Positions 24,905-35,517 of a stretch of DNA of 64,000 nucleotides are shown piece by piece. A program made the position numbers and the translations under genes. How positions within the stretch are numbered: the first letter of the stretch is position 1; every line of letters begins with the position of its first letter. The notes beneath the pieces are model-generated. The model saw only the letters and a program-made list of their open reading frames with translations, was not told where the DNA came from and ran no database searches. Origin of the DNA: Fasciolopsis buskii. Its lineage: Eukaryota > Platyhelminthes > Trematoda > Plagiorchiida > Fasciolidae. The stretch spans positions 209,902 to 273,901 of the forward strand of contig LUCM01011216.1 of NCBI GenBank assembly GCA_008360955.1. The letters are read 5' to 3'.

Positions 24905-25470
24905 GTCTTAGCGCTGTTTTTTTCTATGTCACCACTCTCCTAGTCTGCTGTCATGTTGGAACTTCTTCTCTCCCTTGAACTACTGCCTGCTTCGGGTGGT
25001 AAGGATATGTTGCCGAAGCTTTAATCATTCGAAAAGTAGGACAAAAACATTCCACAGGTTAAGCCGAAGTTAACAAGTCAGGAGAGTCGTCCACAGGTGA
25101 TCAAGTGAAAGACAAAGCGTTCAGTTTTATCCTTTGCCAAGAAGCTTCGTCAGCCCAAGAATTTCGATTTTCGTCGATATGACTCAAGGCCTTTGTAGCC
25201 TGTAGATTCAACACCTAAATGACTGCGTCACAACAGACCAGCTTATTGACACGCTTACATATCTCTCCAATATGTGTTATCATCCAGTCTCTCGATGTAT
25301 TTATGCGGACGTCAAATTATGCTCCGCCACAAGCCACGAAGAGCCCTCTCTGGTGATTCTCGAGTCTGATGTTGCAAAACTTCCCACACGAATCAACGTT
25401 AGATTGGGGGGGGGGAAGGCATTTCTGATTGTCTGATTCTTGTTCTTTAAAGATTAGTTATTAGTGATTT
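24905..25470. other. unassigned; G homopolymer
   Basis: A run of nine or more G lies near 25407. No gene seen. Confidence 0.45.
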
Positions 25471-25642
25471 GTTTTACCTTTTACTTCCTTTATTAGTGAA
25501 ATAACAATGTACATCATTTTTAAGGAAGGTTGCCACGGCCGGCAGAGGGCTGCCAAATGTTGGTCGATCGGCAGTTAGAGGATTCGAACACGCGACCTTC
25601 ATGTCCAAACGCCAGGACCTTATCCGCTCGGCCACCGCCAGC
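25471..25642 (-). mobile_element. SINE-2 copy, well preserved
   Basis: Inverted tail TTTTACCTTTTACTTCCTTT, body GGCCGGCAGAGGGCTGCC, B box GGATTCGAACACGCGACC, and A box CCGCTCGGCCACCGCC. Confidence 0.9.
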
Positions 25643-26840
25643 CAATTCTCAAAGAAACCAATCGTTATACCACATGCCACCTGCATCTGTTGTCTCTTAT
25701 TTCATTGAAAAGCCTGACCTCATTCGTGTCTAACCTACTTGAATGGGATATCTAACCCGGAGTTTGTTTTTGAAAGGAAAAAGTTCACATTTAGTGGTTC
25801 AACCTGCCCAATTTTTTCGTTAATAAATTGCAGAACGATTGTATGCTTTCTCCCCGCCGCATGTTTTCCTGTTACTCCTCATGTTCTGACGCACTGACGA
25901 TACCTTGTCATCCTGGGGAGCATGAAGCATTCGAGTATTTCGCTTAGATTTTAAGCGAATCAGAAACTATCAACGCAATCGAAAGCGGCAAACTGAGACA
26001 GTTCCTTATATGTGGATAAGGAAAATAATGAACAGCACAAATCCAAATCAGATGGAATGTACATAGACGTGCTTGGCGTGTAGTATTTACAAACCATCTC
26101 AACTAGATTGTTTCTTTGGTCTAACAATGCATCTTCCCAAATGTTTTTTCTTGCTCACCTTCCTTGAGAACTTATCACATTTATTCCCCAGACCGTATCC
26201 GATGTCACTTACATACGGGCCATGAATATCAAATTGGATACTGTTATAGTTATAATCAGGTAAACTGCGGCGTTTCAAAGTTATTGATAGGTTGGACGCA
26301 AGCCGTTTTCTCGACTCTGAGCACGTAAACGTTGCAGAAGGCCAACTGCTCTTATTACTCTTCTGTTCACCGATATTTCCTTCACGTTTTTACACCGCAT
26401 ACCAGGACATTTGCAAAACTACGAAGGAGTCTTGACCCGATGTACGTTACGTCGTTATTTGCTCATACTAGTCCGCAGCCAAATGAAAAAATTTCCGACC
26501 ATTTCATCATGAAATGTTAATTATGAGCTGTGTTTCATCGTCGCCTGTTGAAGTTCTTGCCCGTAGTTTGCTGAAGAGATCAGACGCGATTTCACAAGTT
26601 TGAATTTTCTCAAAACCGGTCAATCTCCTCACGTTGGCCGCTACTTCGTCAAGAAAACAATGTGATTTCGCTCACCGTTTACGTAAAACACAATGTTACA
26701 TAAATTTCAGTTTGATTCGAGCACAATTCGTCAACTGATGGGCTTCATAAAACCGTGGAACAGATGTAGACTAAAAATGGAGAGAAACAGAACTACTTTT
26801 CAAAAATGTCATCCCTCGGGATAAACACTCAAATCGACAT
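25643..26840. other. unassigned
   Basis: Short frames only. Confidence 0.45.
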
Positions 26841-27010
26841 TGAGACAATGAATCGATTGTACAGTTGTTTGGTCTTGTTTGAAATCACCAGGAGCGCATC
26901 CATCGCACCGGGACTGGGAAGTGAACTCGGTAAAAAAGGACTGAGTAGAATGTCCTAGTCATTACGCTAGCCGACTTGATTCTCAAATGCTTCACTGGAT
27001 TGTGCAACTT
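26841..27010 (-). mobile_element. SINE-1, degenerate copy
   Basis: Relics in the right order on the minus strand: TGTACAGTTGTTTGGTC (body), CACCGGGACTGGGAAG (head), and CCTAGTCATTACGCTAGCC (A-box side). Confidence 0.6.
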
Positions 27011-28745
27011 ACGGGCTTTTAAAGGCACTGGTTAACTGACCTGGTGAAAAGATGTTTTCGTAGGTCTCGGAATACTTTATTCTGTTTCTTGTTATTAAGC
27101 AGCCGCCGCATCTGCTATCTTATCGTTTATTTCTTGCTGTTCTTGTCATAATATTTGCTCAGAAAATGTCAGTTTTAACTGCAAACCTATGATCCAAAAA
27201 TATAAAGCAAAAAACACGTCTTCTCTATTCTCGTCGACAAACTCAACTACCATAAGAAACGATTTTTCTAAACCAATCAATTGGAATGCTCCGCATATTT
27301 GGTCCAGACACGTTTGGCCCATGATTACCGGTAAAGGTGTCATAGTTTTGCAAATATCAGTCAGACAGTGAAAATGAAAACATTCGAAAAATTTATTGGT
27401 TTCTCTTAAAGGTAATCTTTTAGTTAACGACACTTGTACCGTATCTTGTCATGCTGTCTTGGTTACAAGATATTCAGCCCCGAAAATCGCATTCCAGGCG
27501 ACAGCCTTGGTAGCTTATGGAATTTGTTCTCACTCAGTCAAATCCCTAACATGTTTCACGCAGTCAAAATGCTGCTTCCCCACTGCGGAGCACTTGATAT
27601 AGTTCCAACAGTGAAGAGTTAAAGCAATGAGCTGATACAACCTAGTCTTCTAAGAGAGATACTGCAATATGCTGTCTGGCGGGTAGAACTCGTGGTAACA
27701 GAATAATGACAATGCCCGCGGCATTGGAATTTCTGTTCAAAGAATTCAGTTCACCTATATTCGGAAAATCGATTGCTCGTTATCGTATGAGTAGTTCAAC
27801 CACATCATTAGGCAGCTGAAGCGACACCTCCGAACTCCGTTGATAATAAAATCTAGAATAACTCGTTCAAAGCGACCCACAGAACAATGCACTCATCAAA
27901 AAAATACTGTCCTAGTTAAGTTACTCGATTAGCCTAGAAGACAACTGAAAAGGTCTTGGTCTAATGGCATGCGGTATCTAACAAAAGACAAGTCGATGTT
28001 CCAACATACTCCGAACTCCGTTCGGATCCTGTACATTTAGAGACAACTTATTATCATAAATAAGCTAATTGACAAAAAAAAATTTTCGCTTTTCAAACTC
28101 GAAATTTCCTATCCGAAAATATATTTTGCAGAAGTAACGAAACTACCACCAAACATCCCCACTCCGAACCAACTGAGATGACTTATCTCATTTCGGAAAA
28201 ATCCAACACATCAGTCTCGGCTTTCTAAGTCGAAACTAGGTGGAATTGTTGGTTGTTTGGTTTTTTTCCGTTGATTACTGTCAATCGCGAACTGAATGGG
28301 AAGAGTGCAAAGGAAGTTGTTTCGTTACCTACCTCAGGGCAAGCCGATCGGCTTGTTCGTCCGAAACATCTGTTCTCTCGGTATCCCACATTTCTGGCCC
28401 TGTTCTTTTTGGGTTTTGTTTTTCTCAGCTTATCGCATATTCGTTAGCTTTATTCACACATTATCCAAGTGTTTACAGGTTACAAATGTGAAGACATTGT
28501 GTAATTTGTTTGTTCCAGGTTCCATTTAGATTTGCTTTTTACACCGCCATCCCAGCTGTATACGATTTGGTTATGGTCCATCGAAAACACTAATTTCGGT
28601 TAATAAACAAACTTAAAGTAGTTTGCTCTAGTCCGTTTGTAAACAGGTCCTTTGAACAGACAACCAAAAACCTTGAAACAACATATCGGATTGACTAAGC
28701 TGGATCGGTCAATTGTGAAACTCTTGTGCCCATGAAATATCTTGT
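27011..28745. other. unassigned; weak open frames
   Basis: Frames at 27146-27433 (minus) and 28253-28447 (plus, with a hydrophobic C-terminal stretch) lack splice support. Confidence 0.35.
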
Positions 28746-29042
28746 ATGCCTAGCACCTTACGACTGTCTGGTGAGATGGTAAGCAACTTGGAACAGGCAG
28801 CCACAATCGGCCAGGTTGTCGAGTGTAATGACCACTCGGTAAGCGGCAACTTCGATTTGAGAGTCACTCTGTTTGGTCCAAAAAAATATGTTGTCTCGGT
28901 TGCCTTGGCTGAGAATCAAACGAACACGTTCCGATCGAAGCATAGGGGCACAGACGCTATGCAGCACTTAACTTATGTTAAGCCAGTGCAATTATTTTCT
29001 CTCTTAATTAGTCGTCAAGGAGATCACGTATGCTCTAAATGA
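28746..29042 (+). CDS. candidate single-exon ORF, 98 residues
   Basis: An ATG-started frame (MPSTLRLSGEMVSNLEQAAT…), somewhat richer in GC than its flanks, ends at TGA. GTAAGC donors occur inside it at about 28780 and 28841, so only a part may be coding. The minus strand also carries a 69-codon frame here. No motif is recognised and no poly(A) signal was found nearby. Treat as weak. Confidence 0.2.
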   Translation: MPSTLRLSGEMVSNLEQAATIGQVVECNDHSVSGNFDLRVTLFGPKKYVVSVALAENQTNTFRSKHRGTDAMQHLTYVKPVQLFSLLISRQGDHVCSK

Positions 29043-31815
29043 AGGCTCTACTGACAAGCACCCGCTTGACGTAGTTTTAGTTCTAACCTTAATTGTCGGT
29101 TAATCAGTTTGGTTGAAAATAGACAAAAATTAGGTGCTGCCTTCCGTGATATTTCATGATAAGTGAGATTTATGATGTCTCCTATTTTCGCTAAAAGTAT
29201 AAACCACAGTAGAGCAAATGTCTGTATATCACGGACTGTCTTTCAGATTGTCATTTTATTTTACAAAACCTCGGTCATTCGGTCAATGTCACAAGTGGGA
29301 AAAACCAGAATCGAGTTTCCTCGTCACCAGGGCCCTTCACCGACGCAAGTCCACCATCGCGCTCAGTGCTTGAATCCGGGCTCTCTATCCTGTGAATAAA
29401 TCTAGATTTGATGAGAGGATTTCGAATGAAGTTAATGATAAAATTGCTGTGTCTCCCTTCAAAGCTGTTAGGGGCTGGTGATCAAATCTGGGAGAGACGT
29501 GTGAACACGTGTAACTCGATAATTCTAATTAGTCTGGACGTAGCCAGTGGGACAGTGTTATTAAACGGGCCTTCCGGTTGGTAGTGTAACGGAGGATAAG
29601 CATCACGGATAAGCACTAACAACAGCCAAAATCAAATCTGATTCTTTCCGTGTGTAAGACTGACCGTATGATCTGTCGTTCCTACGTGAAGGGTATAGGC
29701 CGAATGGCACCTAGTTAAGCACAGACCCATCAATCGCCCACACTACTCATAAGGGTTTCTAGCGTATTAACAAAAACCAAATAAGTTTAAAATTACTGAT
29801 GTACACCTTGTCAACTTTGTTGTTACGACTTCGATTTTGGATGCAAGACATGCTTTTGTTGAGCCCAAAAATTGCAAGTGAACTTTCCCCAAATGGAAAC
29901 AAACGAATCCAAACAGGACTGACGAATCCCAACTAAAATTTCCAACCGTGAATCCAAACTATTGTAAAGAGTCTGTCTACGCGAACAACTTTGATGTGGT
30001 TTTGAGATCATCAACCTGAAAAGCACTTTGCGCTAATATGTTCGAGTCAATTTTATGTGATATTCACACTTCCAATTCATTTTCCCCGGGTCAGTGATGA
30101 ATTCAGTCTTGTTGCTCATTCCTAAACTGGGCACCGAATTGACTAGACTGGTTGATTTTACTGAGAAATGCTGCACTTTGACCGAGTCTGAAAATTTTGG
30201 TCATTTATCCTTCGACAGATTGTCACTTGATCTCCCAATTCCATCCTGCATACTTCAGGGTTAAGTTTTTGTCAATTCACATAAACCACTTCTGACCACG
30301 TTTATTCTATATGCTAACGTTGGGTTATTGTTGGTTGTGCACGAACTACGTCGCATAACTGTGTCGTTTTCAAAACTGTGAGACGTTTCTGTGTGCTCGG
30401 ATCCCGGTAACGGCAGTTCTACTTGATAATGAATTTCCGTTCACGACTAGACAGTGTGGTTTAACCGCGTGCAAACGGAACATCGTAAATTGACATCTGA
30501 TTTTATCGAGGAACTATGTTGGTCACATTCGGGTCAATTCAGAATGTGTCAGATCGGTCAGAAGTAGGGATTAATAATTTTACAGTTTACTTTGAGTTTT
30601 ACGTGACGGCATCTTTTGGTCTTTATGTCACGGCTAGTCCATCTTGGAGATCGGATGAACCTACTAATTCACACACTACCATAAATCAATAATGATTGGG
30701 GAGTTTGAACGACTTTTGAGTGGTTTTTCTTCGATTCGGTATAATTGACATTCATAGGAACAAATGAATGGATTAGATTTCTGAAACCTAATTGGCATTC
30801 CGAACTGTTTTTCCTTACTTGAAAGCCTAAATCTGCATTTGATCCTCATGCCGAAACATTGCACGATGATTTTGTGACAACAAGTGGATTTTTAGAGTAG
30901 AGAACAGCATACGTAAAGGTCTAAAAAGCGGAGCTCTTGTTCTCCCTTGTACCAACATATTCTGAAAACGCGTCGGTTTTCTACTTTAATGTTTACTGTA
31001 ATCATCGTGAGAAGTAGAGTGATAGAACTTTATCCGAAGAGGTATAGAAAGAGAGTGTTTGATCGATCCGAGCCTGAATTTGTTTACACACAGAAATAAG
31101 GTCCTAGTCTGGGCAAAATTTAACATTCAAAATGAACCGAGAACAGCATGGTGTTTATAGTCCCAAATCTTTCAAATTAATCCTAGCCAACCGAATATGG
31201 TTGGAAGATGAACGAAGAGCAGATATTTTTATGAAAATTAGTCAGGCCTCGTTTTCATTCGAATCCAATATAGTTTGTTCGATGCTTTGAGTACCGAAAA
31301 ACAAGCGTTGGATTGGAAAATATTCCACGGGTTAACATATCAGTTCAGTGAAATTGATTTTGATGCTCATAAAGCAAGTGGCCTAGTCGTTTATTGTTAA
31401 CAAAAACAAAAGCGTTACGTGGGATACGCTAAACTATTTGCTAAAGTTAACCAATCTTAAATCAACAGCCCGTCAAGAGCTCCCTTAGGTTGTGTAAGTT
31501 CTTTCACATTTGTTTTGGAGTAAAGAAAATGATCCTCGTGTGCGTTCGAATTTGAAACAATTTACCTTGTTCCCAATAAGGTTTTGGTTAAAATATTTTG
31601 TCCGATTGTTCAGCCAAGGAAGGCTTGACTCGATAGAATCCATTAGAATTCCAGGAATGGAGTGATTACTGAATTGTAATCGGCAGTACTCATCAGGCAG
31701 TTGTTGTAATCCCTGGGCGGCAGAATCTCCTGTCTTCTACATTTTATGTAATTAGTCAAGAAAATTGATAGTGATAGATGGCTCCAGAACGGAACTCTCA
31801 GCAATCCGCGAATTA
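29043..31815. other. unassigned 2.8 kb
   Basis: No recognisable repeat or exon. Scattered frames are shorter than about 80 codons. Confidence 0.45.
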
Positions 31816-31817
31816 CC

Positions 31818-31893
31818 AAGTGAAGTTTTTCGGTGATCGAATAATTCGAACTCGTGACCTTCAGACTGAGACGTCCAGAATTTTAGCTAACAA
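31818..31893 (-). mobile_element. SINE-2 head relic
   Basis: Inverted tRNA-like head with TCGAATAATTCGAACTCGTG. The body is missing, and a CR1-like LINE begins about 20 bp to the right. Confidence 0.5.
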
Positions 31894-32418
31894 CACAATA
31901 TTTCCTCTCTTTTCGACTCATTTCTTTCCCAGTTAGCCTTCCATTCCTTTTAGCAAATAAGTCAAATTCGAATTCCCTTCGGTAACTTTTCACACAACAA
32001 CCTTATTCTTCTTCAGAAATACCTTTCATTGGCATCTACCTAATTCCCTTTCGAATACCTGCTCAGTGACAATGTCAAACTTTTTACAGATGACCAACGC
32101 AATCGTTGATATCCGCTGTCCGTTAGAAATACTATTAGTCTCAGATGGCAGCATCTACACCTACATACTGAAATCCCTAAGAAGATGCAAGGAGGACTTC
32201 TACGAATCCCGTAGCAACCTAATAAAAGCTGAAATAGAACGTATCGACATTACATACGCCAGCCACCTGTTGTGTGATAACAACAACCGATTCCCATGCC
32301 AAGGGATTCGGCTGTTGTGTGGGAAGATAAAGAAACATGCGAAGTATTCTGCGGATGTCGGCAGCACCAATTATGCTTTCATCCATCCGCTCACTTATGC
32401 TTCATTTATATTTGGACN

Positions 32419-33023
32419 NNNNNNNNNNNNNNNNNNNNNNNNNNNNNNNNNNNNNNNNNNNNNNNNNNNNNNNNNNNNNNNNNNNNNNNNNNNNNNNNNN
32501 NNNNNNNNNNNNNNNNNNNNNNNNNNNNNNNNNNNNNNNNNNNNNNNNNNNNNNNNNNNNNNNNNNNNNNNNNNNNNNNNNNNNNNNNNNNNNNNNNNNN
32601 NNNNNNNNNNNNNNNNNNNNNNNNNNNNNNNNNNNNNNNNNNNNNNNNNNNNNNNNNNNNNNNNNNNNNNNNNNNNNNNNNNNNNNNNNNNNNNNNNNNN
32701 NNNNNNNNNNNNNNNNNNNNNNNNNNNNNNNNNNNNNNNNNNNNNNNNNNNNNNNNNNNNNNNNNNNNNNNNNNNNNNNNNNNNNNNNNNNNNNNNNNNN
32801 NNNNNNNNNNNNNNNNNNNNNNNNNNNNNNNNNNNNNNNNNNNNNNNNNNNNNNNNNNNNNNNNNNNNNNNNNNNNNNNNNNNNNNNNNNNNNNNNNNNN
32901 NNNNNNNNNNNNNNNNNNNNNNNNNNNNNNNNNNNNNNNNNNNNNNNNNNNNNNNNNNNNNNNNNNNNNNNNNNNNNNNNNNNNNNNNNNNNNNNNNNNN
33001 NNNNNNNNNNNNNNNNNNNNNNN
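32419..33023. other. assembly gap (605 N)
   Basis: Unknown bases. It replaces the RT core of the CR1-like element; open frames spanning it are artefacts. Confidence 0.99.
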
Positions 33024-33133
33024 ATCATGTTGTCCTCTATCAAGCGGTTTCCAGCAACATCGACTTTTAAAGTTTCTCAAATAACGTTCCCTCTATCTAC
33101 GATTTATCTGCACAAACTGGTTTAAGTCTCAAC

Positions 33134-33362
33134 ACATGTGGTGAAGTTCAACAAACCGTTCACACCCTGCCCGGTAGCGTAATGGCTAAGGCGTTCGACT
33201 CAGAATCGTTCGTCCCGGGTTCGCGTCCCAGTTCGGGCGCGGTGGATATGCACTGCTGATGATTCCTAACGAGCTGGATGAAATAGCTGTACAGTGATTC
33301 CATGGTTTCTTTATGGCGAGTTGAGCGATGATATCACATGGTGAATTATTTCATGTAAACAT
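33134..33362 (+). mobile_element. SINE-1 nested in the CR1-like element
   Basis: Leader TGGTGAAGTTCAACAAACCG, head GGTAGCGTAATGGCTAAGGC with B box GGGTTCGCGTCCC, full body, and end at TTCATG. The other CR1 copy reads straight through CACATCTAAAT at this point. Here ACAT sits at both ends of the SINE (33134-33137 and 33359-33362), a short target-site duplication. Confidence 0.9.
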
Positions 33363-34231
33363 CTAAATATGTCCAATGTCTGTCCTATCTCGCTCTCTCG
33401 ACAAGCCTACCCATCCGAAACGTCATTGATCAACTCAGAACCACTTACTAGGGTTGATTGTGTAAAATATGTAGGAGTTACTATTGATGCAAATATGAGC
33501 TGGACATCCCCCATTTCCATCTGTGTAAATAATCTCCGACGAATTTCACTTCAGTTCGTGAAGCTTAGACACTACAAATTGGAAGGGAGCACCACCTCCC
33601 GATTTTCACAATAATGTGTCTTTCCAATCCTTCTTTACTATTCTCCTGCTTTTTTCTGGGTTTATTTAAAAACGATTTTATAACTGTTCACCGGTGACTA
33701 TGAATTATTGGCCGTGGGTGTTTCATGCCACTACCTGAGTTGTCATTCAATCTGTGTGATAATCACTTATCATCATGTGCGAAATTCGTTTGCACAATTC
33801 TTTCAGACCCGAACCATCCTCTGTGCACCGCTCTTTCAAAGTGCCGATCTCAGATTTCAACACGATCCGCTTTTCATTCCATACCTCATAGAACCAATAT
33901 CTATAGGGACTTCACTGTCCCGTATTTAACCGTCATATTGGAAAATCGAGACATTGTTTGGGCCAATTTCCAGTGCAACCTATCGTAATATGTTCAAATC
34001 ATTCCTTGATGCTTTTCAATTTCATTTTTCTAAGGTGATTAACGTCAATGTTTTCCAATTTTTTACCCTTACATTTTTTGATTCAAATGCGAAATTATTT
34101 TTGAATGCACATCTCTATGGAATACCAGTCGACACGTTGGCCATTATCAGCCTGTTTACCTGATGGGTTATAATGATGATTAATTTGAAGCAGAAACAAA
34201 AACTCCTGGAATTAGACGGTCTGAGTACACC

Positions 34232-34624
34232 ATGTTCATTGTTGAAATTCACTCGTTTTTTGCTTTATTCTCCTTTGACAAACTCCTATCTGATTATGTA
34301 ACTAACTCTTTCTATTGGGTAATTTTAATCACCACACGAATGGTTGTTCTTGTTATCCCTTTTGATTCACGAATCCAAACTTCCGAGTTGTGTATTGGCC
34401 TCGTCGTTATCGTCGCTGGATTATATCTGGAACCGTGTCACTGTTTGGGCGATCGACACTTGATCTACCGTGATGCTCAGCAGATATGTCTACCGTCGAC
34501 GTTTATACAAATTCTAACTGACCATCACTACCGTTTTACAGAGGAACGTAGGATTCAGAGTGTTCTGAATATTATCTTTGAACTGAATGGCCATAGTGGA
34601 GGTTCATCTAAATGTATAAAATAA
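34232..34624 (+). CDS. 130-residue ORF, unidentified
   Basis: An ATG-started frame just beyond the LINE 3' region. The N-terminal 60 residues are hydrophobic with two possible membrane stretches (begins MFIVEIHSFFALFSFDKLLS). The rest is mixed, with Cys and His. It is one of the longest gap-free frames in the window, but no splice sites, promoter or motif support it. It may be chance or part of an unrecognised element. Confidence 0.2.
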   Translation: MFIVEIHSFFALFSFDKLLSDYVTNSFYWVILITTRMVVLVIPFDSRIQTSELCIGLVVIVAGLYLEPCHCLGDRHLIYRDAQQICLPSTFIQILTDHHYRFTEERRIQSVLNIIFELNGHSGGSSKCIK

Positions 34625-35399
34625 ATACTCGTGATCGTCTTATAAAGAACCGGATTGGAGCAAAATGAGAAATGTGGTGTCTTCGGCCTAGCGATTTGCG
34701 GTATGCGTGTGTCTCAACTATCGGATCAGAGCTGGCAGAAAAAAATAACCGTATTCACAGTTTTCTGATGAACTGGTTCCCGTTTGGTACACTAATATAC
34801 CGGACTAGAGGCAACTACACATGAAATTAGTCAGTCCATGGAAGGGATAGTTTTTAATTTCTAATTTGTCAAATTCACATATGAATCACATGCATTGTTT
34901 GCCATTAACAACTAGATACTGCGAAGCCAAGCCAATCTAATTTCAATAGGTTACTTGTAGTATTATTTTTATTAGGCTGTCCCGTGCCATGGGAAATGTC
35001 AAGTCAGATGGTCCCGAGAAAATATCCCGACATTATTGTTTCGGTCTAATTTTAATCGTCGAATTAGTGGGATTATTGATCTGTACAGTTTTGTTGTTTG
35101 TAGGGTGAATGCCAGTGAAATTTCAAGCCAAATTCTTTTAACTGGCCTAGCAGCCTGACTTGATTATTCGGTTTTATTGCCTGTCAAATACAATTCTCCA
35201 GGTGTGAAGTTTTGGTTTCACAAAAAATGCTCATCTTACACGTGACATTGGTTGATGACTAACGAGTATTGTCGTGGCGCTTTGCGTTCCTGGCGGCTAT
35301 GAGGTGTGCTGTCTTGTAACTAATCAATCAAGAATTGTACACTTTTCATTTGCAATGTATTGCATCGGTTGATCTGTTTGTTGCATACCAACATCTTGG
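34625..35399. other. unassigned
   Basis: No feature seen. Confidence 0.45.
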
Positions 35400-35517
35400 C
35401 CTGATGGATATGGACTTCTAATGGTTATGAACACGGATGAAACAGCTATACAATACTTTCGTGTTTTCGTAATGATGAGTTGAACGGGTATATCATTTGA
35501 TGAATTATTTCATGAAA
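35400..35517 (+). mobile_element. SINE-1 3' half, diverged
   Basis: GATGAAACAGCTATACAATACTTTC…GATGAGTTGAACGGG and the terminal GATGAATTATTTCATG match the SINE-1 body. The tRNA-like head is absent. Confidence 0.75.

Larger units (their letters stand above)
31910..34180 (+). mobile_element. CR1-like non-LTR retrotransposon, decayed
   Basis: This copy aligns with the minus-strand element at 58790-60865. Shared landmarks are CTTCTTCAGAAATACCTTTC (about 32010), GACAATGTCAAACTTTTTAC (32069) and the block after the gap at 33024 that encodes VVLYQAVSSNIDF. It continues past a nested SINE to an RT C-terminal region: QAYPSETSLINSEPL, then DCVKYVGVTID, the usual position of the LINE 'YLGVTID' motif, and on to about 34180. 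Stops and frameshifts interrupt it throughout. The endonuclease and most of the RT core are absent or lost in the 605-base gap. The family assignment rests on recalled CR1-type LINE sequence. Confidence 0.75.

Noticed and set aside
32066..33125. Long open frames (up to 334 codons) across 32.1-33.1 kb
   Set aside because: They run through 605 N; the real sequence on either side is decayed CR1-like LINE.
33170..33245. tRNA gene at the SINE-1 head
   Set aside because: It is attached to the conserved SINE body and nested in a LINE with a target-site duplication.
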